Shown here: in pieces, positions 1 through 5,500 of the stretch | Layout of the letters: each line of letters starts with the position of its first letter | Position numbering within the stretch: position 1 is the first letter of the stretch | Assembly: GCA_947371715.1 (NCBI GenBank) | Contig: CANBQQ010000246.1 | Span: 1-5,500 of the forward strand | DNA: 5,500 nucleotides | Source of the DNA: Flavipsychrobacter stenotrophus | Lineage (GTDB): Bacteria > Bacteroidota > Bacteroidia > Chitinophagales > Chitinophagaceae | Direction of reading: 5' to 3' | Translations under genes and position numbers: made by a program | Notes under the pieces: model-generated | Seen by the model: only the letters and a program-made list of their open reading frames with translations | The model's database searches: none | Told to the model about the DNA's origin: nothing

Positions 1-779
1 CTTACTTCTTTTATGTAATTATTCACCATCCCCGACTCTACTTTGTGGTGTTTGCCGTCAGCATCCAGAAATTGAAACAACTCCTTACCAGGTATATCCT
101 GGCACTGCTTTACAATATGGGCCAGGTGTTTGTTATGCATAGAAATATCATGCAGCACACCCTTCTTCCCTTTAAATTTGAACTCCATGGTAGCGCCTGA
201 AAAACTGACATGCTTATCTTTCAGAGTTGTTCGTCCATAAGAACCATATAGCTTTTCATAGGCATTGCTGCCTATGCGAATACAGGTACATTGCATAAGC
301 GAAACAATAGTAGCCAGCACTTTTTCCATTGGCAGACCGGGCAGCGAAAGATCCTTGTGTAGTCGCTCTCTGATCTGTGGCAGTACCTTACCAAACTCAT
401 ACAGATGGTGAAACTTTGTTTCATTGCGCACTGTATTCCACATGGCGTGATAGCGGTATTGTTTTCTACCCATCGCATCTATCCCTGTCGCCTGTAGATG
501 CCCATCAGGATTGGCGCAGATCCAAACGTTCTCCCAGGCAGGGGGAAGTACAAGACTTCTTATCCTCTTTAGTACAGTTTTGTCCTTTATTTCTCTGTAT
601 TTAAAAACGTAGACAAAGTCAGCACCTTCCTTTTCCCGGGTTATTCCCGGCTCGCTATCACTAACGTAGATCAGATTCACCAGTTCGGCACTTCCTTCCG
701 CATCTTTAAATACAGCTGCCAGCTTTTGGGCGGGAAGGGCAATCTCGTTTTTGCTATCTGTTTGGGTAACTTTTCGCAT
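1..779 (-). CDS. DNA topoisomerase IB (bacterial, poxvirus-like), C-terminal part outside window
   Basis: The 259 residues in the window read as a bacterial type IB topoisomerase. These enzymes relax supercoils by nicking one strand through a 3'-phosphotyrosyl intermediate, without ATP. Family landmarks appear in order: a PGITR segment (44-48), LPPAWENVWIC (78-88), GHLQATGIDAMGRKQYRYH (93-111), a KFHHL segment (122-126), LPGLPMEKVLA (146-156), the RIG motif with the probable catalytic arginine R168 (equivalent to vaccinia R130), TTLKDKHV (184-191), and FKFKGKKG with probable catalytic K205 (vaccinia K167). The second arginine, the histidine and the nucleophilic tyrosine should lie beyond position 1; the family usually totals about 340-360 residues. 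The ATG at 779 is chosen because an in-frame TGA lies just upstream (810-812). The response regulator ends 34 bp upstream on the same strand, so co-transcription is possible. The family call is by recognition of motifs, not by a search. Confidence 0.93.
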   Translation of the reverse strand, partial: MRKVTQTDSKNEIALPAQKLAAVFKDAEGSAELVNLIYVSDSEPGITREKEGADFVYVFKYREIKDKTVLKRIRSLVLPPAWENVWICANPDGHLQATGIDAMGRKQYRYHAMWNTVRNETKFHHLYEFGKVLPQIRERLHKDLSLPGLPMEKVLATIVSLMQCTCIRIGSNAYEKLYGSYGRTTLKDKHVSFSGATMEFKFKGKKGVLHDISMHNKHLAHIVKQCQDIPGKELFQFLDADGKHHKVESGMVNNYIKEV

Positions 780-813
780 AATGCTGTTACCACCAAAAAA
801 TTCGTGCCTTCAG

Positions 814-1236
814 TTAATATTCGTTTGGCGCAATGCACTCCTTCCAGTATTCCACGATCTTTTTTATAGTACTTTCAAACTCTTCCAGCGATCCCGGCTT
901 CTTAAAAAATCCTTGTACCGATAAAGCATACGCGTCTATTACAGATTGCTTATTAGCCCCTGTAGTAAAAAACAGGTAGGGAATACACTTCATTTTCAGT
1001 TCTTCATTGTTGAAAACTTTATACCGCAGTTCAAATCCGTTGATCTTAGGCATATTGATATCAGAAAGAATTAAAAACGGTTGTATGTCCGTCCGGTTCA
1101 AAAAATCCAATGCCTCATATCCGTTCATGAAATAGTGCACTTCATTGGCATAACCCAGTTTGGCAAATATCTCTATCAACAAATGCTGATCATCAAGATC
1201 ATCCTCAATTACTATTATCGGGCCATTTTTATTCAT
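814..1236 (-). CDS. Single-domain (CheY-like) response regulator
   Basis: This 140-residue protein is a lone receiver domain with no DNA-binding or enzymatic output domain. It would pass a phosphoryl signal from a histidine kinase by protein contact in the cytoplasm. The receiver residues are all visible: acidic pair E11/D12 in VIEDD, phosphoacceptor D59 in LSDINMP, the switch threonine T91 in FFTTGA, the switch aromatic F110, and the conserved lysine K113 followed by proline. These align without gaps in these blocks to CheY D12/D13, D57, T87, Y106 and K109. A short tail (about 131-140) follows the last helix. No kinase lies in the window, so its partner is unknown. It sits between a SpoIIAA-like gene (97 bp upstream) and topoisomerase IB (34 bp downstream), all on the minus strand. 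No clear Shine-Dalgarno precedes the ATG, which is usual in Bacteroidota. Confidence 0.93.
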   Translation of the reverse strand: MNKNGPIIVIEDDLDDQHLLIEIFAKLGYANEVHYFMNGYEALDFLNRTDIQPFLILSDINMPKINGFELRYKVFNNEELKMKCIPYLFFTTGANKQSVIDAYALSVQGFFKKPGSLEEFESTIKKIVEYWKECIAPNEY

Positions 1237-1333
1237 ATTACTTCGTTAGCGTTGAAGGTAAACTAATATACCCGAATGAATCCTGGAGAATATATATACA
1301 CCTATCAACCAACTAAATAGGCAATAAACTCTT

Positions 1334-1696
1334 CTATATAGCCAACCAATTTACGGCTTCATCTATTTCACTTAGGGTAAATGACCTTACTTCCCCTGGC
1401 ATCACATGTTTCGCAATATCTGTTACCTTATTTACACCACCCTGGTCACTGGCAATGGCTATCTTCCGCCAGTGCAGCAGGTGTTTTAATCCTACTTTCA
1501 TATCATCATACCATGCACCTGCGCTCATATTGCTTACATCTGTTTCCAGTACAAACAGATAGTTGATCTCGCCAGTAGTATCGGCAACTTTATCAACTGC
1601 AGGTATCAGCACCGTATCAAATTCTTCCTTGGTTATCTTTCCGGTTGCCCTGAACCCAATCACATTGGCCGGCAGTTCTTTCATTTGTTCTATCAT
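1334..1696 (-). CDS. SpoIIAA-like / STAS-SEC14 domain protein
   Basis: This 120-residue protein resembles the SpoIIAA-like family (formerly DUF3478), small cytoplasmic proteins with a STAS/CRAL-TRIO-like alpha/beta fold and no settled biochemical role. Supporting features are an N-terminal strand with IGFRATGKITKEEF (13-26), the central strand NYLFVLETD (45-53), the block AWYDDMKVGLKHL (61-73), RKIAIASD (77-84), and the typical ending MPGEVRSFTLSEIDEAVNWL (99-118). It has no signal peptide or membrane segment. Its length is typical for the family. The start at 1696 is the longest ATG; M5 (MKELP) is a possible alternative. It is divergent from the P-type ATPase across 104 bp, so the two could share regulatory DNA. 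A link to membrane stress or ion stress is only inference. Confidence 0.85.
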   Translation of the reverse strand: MIEQMKELPANVIGFRATGKITKEEFDTVLIPAVDKVADTTGEINYLFVLETDVSNMSAGAWYDDMKVGLKHLLHWRKIAIASDQGGVNKVTDIAKHVMPGEVRSFTLSEIDEAVNWLAI

Positions 1697-1800
1697 AAAA
1701 TGCTATTTGCATTTTAGGCTGCAATAATTTCTATGCCACGGCAGGGGCACGCTATTTGTTGTAATTTCAGCAATGGGATACCATACAAAATCAGCCACTT
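1697..1800. promoter_or_regulatory. Divergent intergenic region between SpoIIAA-like gene and P-type ATPase
   Basis: This 104-bp gap must carry the start signals for both the minus-strand SpoIIAA-like gene and the plus-strand ATPase, unless one is read from further away. It contains an 8-bp direct repeat, GCTATTTG, at 1702-1709 and 1751-1758, with starts 49 bp apart. I find no full match to the Bacteroidota promoter element TAnnTTTG on either strand. TAATTTCT at 1725-1732 on the plus strand is a weak candidate only. The regulatory role is inferred from the gene arrangement. Confidence 0.5.
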
Positions 1801-4320
1801 ATGATAATTAATAATACCGAAATAAAAGGGTTGAGTAATAATGAAGTAATCGAATCAAGAAATAAGAACGGTGCCAATCGGCTTGACTACAAGAAAGAAA
1901 ATACAATTATTGATGCCATTAAAAGCCTGGCAAAAGAACCGATGGTCATTTTGTTGATCATTACTGCTTCTATTTACTTTATAAGTGGCGATTTTGGTGA
2001 TGGTGCGTTTCTGACATTTGCCATTGTTCTGGTAGCCACCATTTCCCTGTACCAGGATGCAAAAAGCCGGGATGCACTGGCTAAACTAAAAAGTTTCACC
2101 CAACCCAATGCCAAAGTAATACGCAATGGCGGGGTGATCGAAATAGGTAGTGAAGAACTAGTCATAGGCGACAGCCTGATGATCGAAGAAGGTGGAGCTA
2201 TAGCGGCCGATGGCATCATAGTTCATTCCAACGATTTTTCAGTAAATGAGTCTATTCTCACGGGAGAATCTTTATCGGTTTACAAAGATCACGCAAGTGA
2301 GAATAACCTTGTGTTCAGGGGCACTTCAGTGATAAGCGGACTGGCAATAGTAGAGATCACAGCAATTGGCAATAACACCAAGCTCGGCAAAATTGGCAAG
2401 AGCCTGGAAAGCATTGAAGACGAGCCAACGCCGCTGGAATTGCAGATCACCAATTTTGTAAAGAAGATGGTGATCATTGGGGCAATAGTATTTGTGGTGG
2501 TCTGGGGCATCAACTATTATCATTCCCGCAGTATACTGGATAGCCTGCTCAAAGCGCTCACATTGGCCATGAGCATATTGCCGGAAGAGATACCCGTAGC
2601 ATTTACCACTTTTATGGCTATGGGCGCATGGCGACTAATGAAGATGGGTATAGTGGTGAAGCAAATGAAAACGGTGGAGACCCTTGGTAGCGCCACCATT
2701 ATTTGCACCGACAAGACGGGTACTATCACTGAGAATAAAATGACACTAGCGCGTCTCTTCACACTTACCGCCAACAAGACTATCAATCCCGAGGAAACAC
2801 TGAATGACGAAGAAAAAGAATTGATCACACTGGCAATGTGGGCCAGCGAGCCTATTCCTTTCGACCCGATGGAAATAGCCCTACACGACGCATATGTCCG
2901 ATCTGCAAAGGTTGATGACCGCCCCGACTACAAATTGACCCATGAATACCCGCTGGGCGGCAAACCGCCAATGATGACTCATATACATGAGAACAAGGCA
3001 GGCAACCGCATTATAGCTGCCAAGGGCGCACCGGAAGCTATAATGGCCGTAGCAGACCTTACGGAGACCGAAAAACAAAATATTCACACCGCAATAAACT
3101 CACTGGCTGCCGAAGGATACCGGTTGCTGGCAGTAGGCGCAACAACAATGCAGGGCACAAACTATCCCGAACAACAGCAAGACTACAAATTCAAATTTAT
3201 GGGCATGGTGGCATTTTATGATCCACCGAAAAAGAACATAGCAACAGTACTACAGGAATTTTATAAGGCAGGCATAGCGGTAAAAATAGTAACCGGCGAC
3301 AATGCTGCTACCACAGGCGCTATTGCACGACAAATAGGATTTAAGGGCGCTGAACAAAGTATTACAGGCGATGAACTAATGGCCCTTACAGATGCAGAAC
3401 TTGAGGAGCGCGTAGAAACAACCAATATATTTACCCGCATGTTCCCGGAAGCAAAACTGCGGATCATCAACGCACTGAAAGCCCGCAACGAAATTGTAGC
3501 CATGACTGGCGATGGAGTAAATGATGGGCCTGCATTAAAGGCGGCACACATTGGAATTGCTATGGGGAAGAAAGGTACTGAAATTGCGAAACACGCAGCA
3601 TCACTCATTCTCATGGAAGACGACCTTTCTAAGATGGTCGACGCAGTAGCTATTGGACGTAAGATATATACCAACCTCAAAAAGGCCATTCAGTATATCA
3701 TATCTATTCATATTCCCATCATTCTTACCGTATTTATCCCTCTTGCGCTCGGCTGGATATACCCCAATATCTTTTCCCCGGTACATATCATTTTCCTGGA
3801 GCTGATAATGGGGCCAACATGCTCTATCATCTATGAGAATGAGCCAATGGAAAAGAATACCATGTCACTGAAACCACGCCCATTTGCAACAACATTCTTC
3901 AATTGGAGCGAACTGGCAACAAGTTTACTACAGGGATTACTCATTACCGCCGGCACGCTCACCACCTATCAATATGCCGTACATCAAGGCTATAATGAAC
4001 CAATAACCCGTACCATGGTATTCACGGCGTTATTGTCTGCAAACATTTTGCTTACCTTGATCAACCGCTCATTCTACTATTCTATACTCACTACCATCAG
4101 GTATAAAAACAATCTGGTCTGGTTGATAATTGGCATAACCATAGCCATTGAAGTGGCACTAATCTATGTCCCTGCATTAAGCTCCTTTTTCAAGTTTGGC
4201 TACCTTACACCGGCGCAGGCAGGTACAAGTATTGGCATCGGCGCATTATCGGTGATCTGGTATGAAGCTGTAAAGTGGCGGAAGAGGATTATTAGTAAGT
4301 CACAGTTACATGACAACTGA
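1801..4320 (+). CDS. P-type cation-translocating ATPase, ten predicted membrane segments, unassigned ion
   Basis: An 839-residue ion pump of the inner membrane with the whole P-type cycle apparatus. In order: an N-terminal cation-ATPase domain (about 8-28), M1/M2 (about 46-85), actuator-domain TGES loop (154-157), M3 (about 222-240), M4 with PEEIP (261-265), phosphorylation motif DKTGT with D304, nucleotide-binding KGAPE (408-412), TGD (498-500), GDGVND hinge (570-575), and M5-M10 (about 628 to the C-terminus). Overall layout and length resemble P2-type (Ca2+-ATPase-like) pumps. It has no CPx motif or heavy-metal-binding N-domain, so a copper or zinc P1B pump is unlikely. Ion-site residues differ from SERCA: M4 has PEEIP rather than PEGLP, M5 has HIPI (637-640) where SERCA has N768..E771, and M6 has ELIMGP (667-672), placing M670 and G671 at SERCA T799 and D800. 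The HIPI and YENEP (678-682) blocks resemble a group of bacterial P-type ATPases of unknown specificity. The start at 1801 keeps the N-terminal domain intact. Confidence 0.95.
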   Translation: MIINNTEIKGLSNNEVIESRNKNGANRLDYKKENTIIDAIKSLAKEPMVILLIITASIYFISGDFGDGAFLTFAIVLVATISLYQDAKSRDALAKLKSFTQPNAKVIRNGGVIEIGSEELVIGDSLMIEEGGAIAADGIIVHSNDFSVNESILTGESLSVYKDHASENNLVFRGTSVISGLAIVEITAIGNNTKLGKIGKSLESIEDEPTPLELQITNFVKKMVIIGAIVFVVVWGINYYHSRSILDSLLKALTLAMSILPEEIPVAFTTFMAMGAWRLMKMGIVVKQMKTVETLGSATIICTDKTGTITENKMTLARLFTLTANKTINPEETLNDEEKELITLAMWASEPIPFDPMEIALHDAYVRSAKVDDRPDYKLTHEYPLGGKPPMMTHIHENKAGNRIIAAKGAPEAIMAVADLTETEKQNIHTAINSLAAEGYRLLAVGATTMQGTNYPEQQQDYKFKFMGMVAFYDPPKKNIATVLQEFYKAGIAVKIVTGDNAATTGAIARQIGFKGAEQSITGDELMALTDAELEERVETTNIFTRMFPEAKLRIINALKARNEIVAMTGDGVNDGPALKAAHIGIAMGKKGTEIAKHAASLILMEDDLSKMVDAVAIGRKIYTNLKKAIQYIISIHIPIILTVFIPLALGWIYPNIFSPVHIIFLELIMGPTCSIIYENEPMEKNTMSLKPRPFATTFFNWSELATSLLQGLLITAGTLTTYQYAVHQGYNEPITRTMVFTALLSANILLTLINRSFYYSILTTIRYKNNLVWLIIGITIAIEVALIYVPALSSFFKFGYLTPAQAGTSIGIGALSVIWYEAVKWRKRIISKSQLHDN

Positions 4321-4328
4321 TCGGAATG

Positions 4329-4371
4329 TTATAATGCAGACAACCTATCTTCGTTTGATGGAACATTATAA
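4329..4371. repeat. AT-rich inverted repeat between convergent genes, possible weak bidirectional terminator
   Basis: TTATAATG at 4329-4336 is the exact reverse complement of CATTATAA at 4364-4371, with 27 bases between. It spans the convergent gap between the ATPase stop (4320) and the PIN gene stop (4366-4368), and the right arm overlaps that stop codon. The stem would have only eight AT-rich pairs, with a large loop and no T-run, so a terminator role is doubtful. Its position is the only other support. Confidence 0.25.
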
Positions 4372-4745
4372 GCTCTCCAGGTCTATTAGTTGCAGGCCAT
4401 CAATGTTATTGAAATCAGCGGTATTTTGTGTTATTAATTGCAGGCTATAAGCCATTGCTGTGGCAGCAATTATTGCATCGGGCAACTTAATCTTCTTTAT
4501 TTTGCGTATTTGAATAGTAGCATTTACAACTTCGTCACTTATTCCAATAACATTGCACTCGGTAATAAATGATTGGGCTGAGGTCTGTGCTTTTTCATTT
4601 TTGAAATTAAATCCTAATGTCTCCATTTTTGTTACAACAGATATATTTGGATCATTGTCAATCACCTGTATAAGAAACGTCCTCGCTGAAGCACTAAGTG
4701 CATTATTAAGTAGATGAAGACAACATTTATATCCAGTATGTACAT
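4366..4745 (-). pseudogene. PIN-domain (VapC-type) toxin gene, frameshifted near the 5' end
   Basis: VapC-type PIN proteins are Mg2+-dependent RNases that act as toxins. The gene's start is the ATG at 4745, 11 bp after the antitoxin stop: it reads MYILDINVVFIYL, the usual PIN opening. This frame then stops at a TGA (4662-4664) after 27 codons. The rest of the PIN domain lies in another frame, readable from about 4710 to the stop at 4366-4368. One extra base near 4705-4709 (for example TTAAATAATG instead of TTAATAATG) would join the two into about 126 residues, the normal family length. On that joined protein the acidic site is complete: D5, E42 in METLGF, D90 in LPDAIIAATA, D111 in NTADF. The DTN motif reads DIN. 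An open frame from GTG at 4665 gives 99 residues but lacks D5 and the first strand, so it is unlikely to be an active toxin. A sequencing error would restore the gene; a real shift makes it a pseudogene. Confidence 0.8.
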
Positions 4746-4756
4746 GTTCGTTGCTG

Positions 4757-5008
4757 TTAGAACTGTTTATTTAAACGTTCCTCCCATTCCTCTCTACTTT
4801 TAGCCACATATTCCAGCATCTCTTTTGCTGTTTCACTATCTAGTGTTCCGATCAACTCAGATAATTTAACCTTCTTAGGCGCAGCAACCTCTGTGTCCAC
4901 AAGTAATTTAAGATCCTCATGTAACTCTGTTAGTTTATTCCAATCGCTCATGGGTATAAACACCCCCGTATCCCCATCTTTTCCATCTTTTATCACTCGC
5001 AGTGTCAT
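4757..5008 (-). CDS. Putative antitoxin of a PIN-toxin (VapBC-type) module
   Basis: This 83-residue acidic protein sits 11 bp upstream of the PIN-domain gene in the same direction, the usual antitoxin-toxin order. The N-terminal half has short strand-like segments and GVFIPMSDWNKLTELHEDL (15-33), a pattern seen in small antitoxins whose N-terminus dimerises and binds the promoter. The C-terminal half (about 55-83) is a predicted charged helix with EYVAKSREEWEERLNKQF (66-83), suited to wrapping the toxin. I recognise no VapB AbrB-like or Phd/YefM signature strongly enough to name the class. The call rests mainly on gene order, size and composition. The frame is intact although its toxin is broken. 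It would be expected to repress its own promoter, and a TAnnTTTG element lies 20 bp upstream of the start. Confidence 0.72.
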   Translation of the reverse strand: MTLRVIKDGKDGDTGVFIPMSDWNKLTELHEDLKLLVDTEVAAPKKVKLSELIGTLDSETAKEMLEYVAKSREEWEERLNKQF

Positions 5009-5136
5009 GTATCAATAATTTACTATTCAAAGGTACAACATTTTTAAAATGCCCCCTCACCTACACCGCAAGACCTACACTACCCTCTATTTGTAATTGA
5101 AATTCACTTATTTTGAAGGATAAAACCAGCGCGAAA
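5009..5136. promoter_or_regulatory. Divergent intergenic region between antitoxin and WG-repeat-like gene
   Basis: This 128-bp gap separates two divergent genes and should hold both promoters. The minus-strand element is at 5028-5035. On the plus strand, TTTG at 5090-5093 and TATTTTG at 5109-5115 loosely resemble -33 and -7 elements for the gene at 5137. The -7 candidate is one base short of TAnnTTTG and the 15-bp spacing is tighter than usual, so that promoter is tentative. I see no RNA gene or strong hairpin here. Confidence 0.45.
5028..5035 (-). promoter_or_regulatory. Candidate -7 promoter element (TAnnTTTG) of the antitoxin-toxin operon
   Basis: Read on the minus strand the site is TACCTTTG, an exact match to the Bacteroidota -7 consensus TAnnTTTG. 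It lies 19 bp before the antitoxin ATG at 5008, giving a short leader of roughly a dozen bases. No clear -33 TTTG element is present at the expected distance, although the upstream DNA (5041-5049) is AT-rich. The match is direct; promoter function is inferred. Confidence 0.45.
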
Positions 5137-5500
5137 ATGAAATACGTTTATGCCTTATTTATGTTTTGTCTGGTATACACTTTGGGATATGCCCAAGAGC
5201 CCCTGTATCCCTACAAAGCAGGTAAGCTTTTTGGCTATTGTACTAAGGATAAAAAGATGGTCATTCCTCCAGTCTACATTGCGACAGAGGACAATGACAA
5301 TTTCTATATCTGCACGGCTTCTACTGGAATAGTTACAGTATTTAATAGCAAAGCACAAGCCATAGATAGCGCATCCTACAACATATTCAGGATAGGTACA
5401 GGAAAGGTACTGCTGATAGAGCCATACAATGTAAGAGATATGGTAAAGTTGTTGATTGCGCAGCAGCAAAATAGTCGGCGCACCCTAAGTGAGTGGACAG
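5137..5500 (+). CDS. Secreted WG-repeat-like protein, 3' end outside window
   Basis: The 121 residues in the window begin with a signal peptide: a lysine at position 2, a hydrophobic core (about 3-17) and a probable cut after GYA at position 19, giving a mature start of QEP. The mature chain has one segment resembling a WG (KWG) repeat: KLFGYCTKDKKMVIPPVYIA (30-49), where glycine-aromatic, a charged turn and the VIPPVY ending match the repeat pattern. Further WG repeats, if any, would be past position 5500. WG-repeat proteins are common in Bacteroidota and have no known general function. No lipobox cysteine follows the signal, so a periplasmic or exported soluble protein is more likely than a lipoprotein. 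The ATG at 5137 is chosen because the signal peptide starts there. An unrelated exported protein remains possible, since only one repeat is seen. Confidence 0.75.
   Translation, partial: MKYVYALFMFCLVYTLGYAQEPLYPYKAGKLFGYCTKDKKMVIPPVYIATEDNDNFYICTASTGIVTVFNSKAQAIDSASYNIFRIGTGKVLLIEPYNVRDMVKLLIAQQQNSRRTLSEWT

Noticed and set aside
272..478. Minus-strand open frame of 68 codons inside the topoisomerase gene
   Set aside because: It lies in another frame of the clearly coding TopIB gene and has no recognisable domain.
1237..1333. Possible promoter for the response regulator (TAGTTTAC on the minus strand)
   Set aside because: It lacks the TTTG ending and a matching -33 element; read-through from the SpoIIAA-like gene is as likely.
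1706..1732. Possible ATPase promoter, TTTG (1706-1709) with TAATTTCT (1725-1732)
   Set aside because: The -7 part misses the final G of TAnnTTTG and the 15-bp spacing is short, so I list it only as a weak candidate within the intergenic entry.
3261..3689. Minus-strand open frame of 142 codons inside the ATPase gene
   Set aside because: It is antisense to the P-domain of the ATPase, is dominated by Ser/Ala/Ile/Pro and has no domain I recognise.
1801..4320. Heavy-metal (P1B) or KdpB-type assignment for the ATPase
   Set aside because: There is no CPx motif in the membrane segments, no N-terminal metal-binding domain and no Kdp neighbours; the layout with ten membrane segments is P2-like.
4695..4720. 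Programmed -1 ribosomal frameshift in the PIN toxin gene
   Set aside because: The join region (TTAATAATG) has no X-XXY-YYZ slippery heptamer and I see no strong downstream hairpin or pseudoknot, so mutation or sequencing error is more likely.
5155..5469. Minus-strand open frame of 104 codons opposite the exported protein
   Set aside because: The plus-strand frame has a signal peptide and WG-like repeat; the minus frame is rich in Cys/Tyr/Ile and looks like an antisense shadow.

Overview
The window looks like chromosomal DNA from a member of the Bacteroidota, probably Chitinophagaceae or a near relative. The grounds are protein style (a stand-alone receiver with an SDINMP motif, a WG-repeat-like secreted protein, a PEEIP-type P-ATPase), moderate GC, starts without clear Shine-Dalgarno sequences, and one good match to the Bacteroidota -7 promoter element TAnnTTTG. 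The assignment is by recognition only.

Layout. Positions 1-1696 hold three minus-strand genes. They are, in transcription order, a SpoIIAA-like (STAS/SEC14-type) protein (1334-1696), a single-domain response regulator (814-1236) and a bacterial DNA topoisomerase IB whose C-terminal part lies outside the window (1-779). Divergent from them across a 104-bp gap is a large plus-strand P-type cation ATPase (1801-4320). Convergent with the ATPase is a minus-strand toxin-antitoxin locus: an intact small antitoxin-like gene (4757-5008) followed 11 bp later by a PIN-domain (VapC-type) toxin gene. The toxin reading frame is broken by a one-base shift near its 5' end (4366-4745). Divergent from the antitoxin, a secreted WG-repeat-like protein starts at 5137 and runs off the right edge.

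How the parts relate. The TopIB, response regulator and SpoIIAA-like genes share a strand and could be co-transcribed, but gaps of 34 and 97 bp do not prove an operon, and no histidine kinase is present to pair with the regulator. The ATPase has every catalytic motif of the P-type cycle but lacks the SERCA-type ion ligands in M5 and M6, so its cargo cannot be assumed to be calcium.

The two most notable points are the broken VapC-like toxin beside an intact antitoxin, and the unusual ion pathway of the ATPase. I see no mobile element, CRISPR array, tRNA or rRNA, and no convincing wholly new system.
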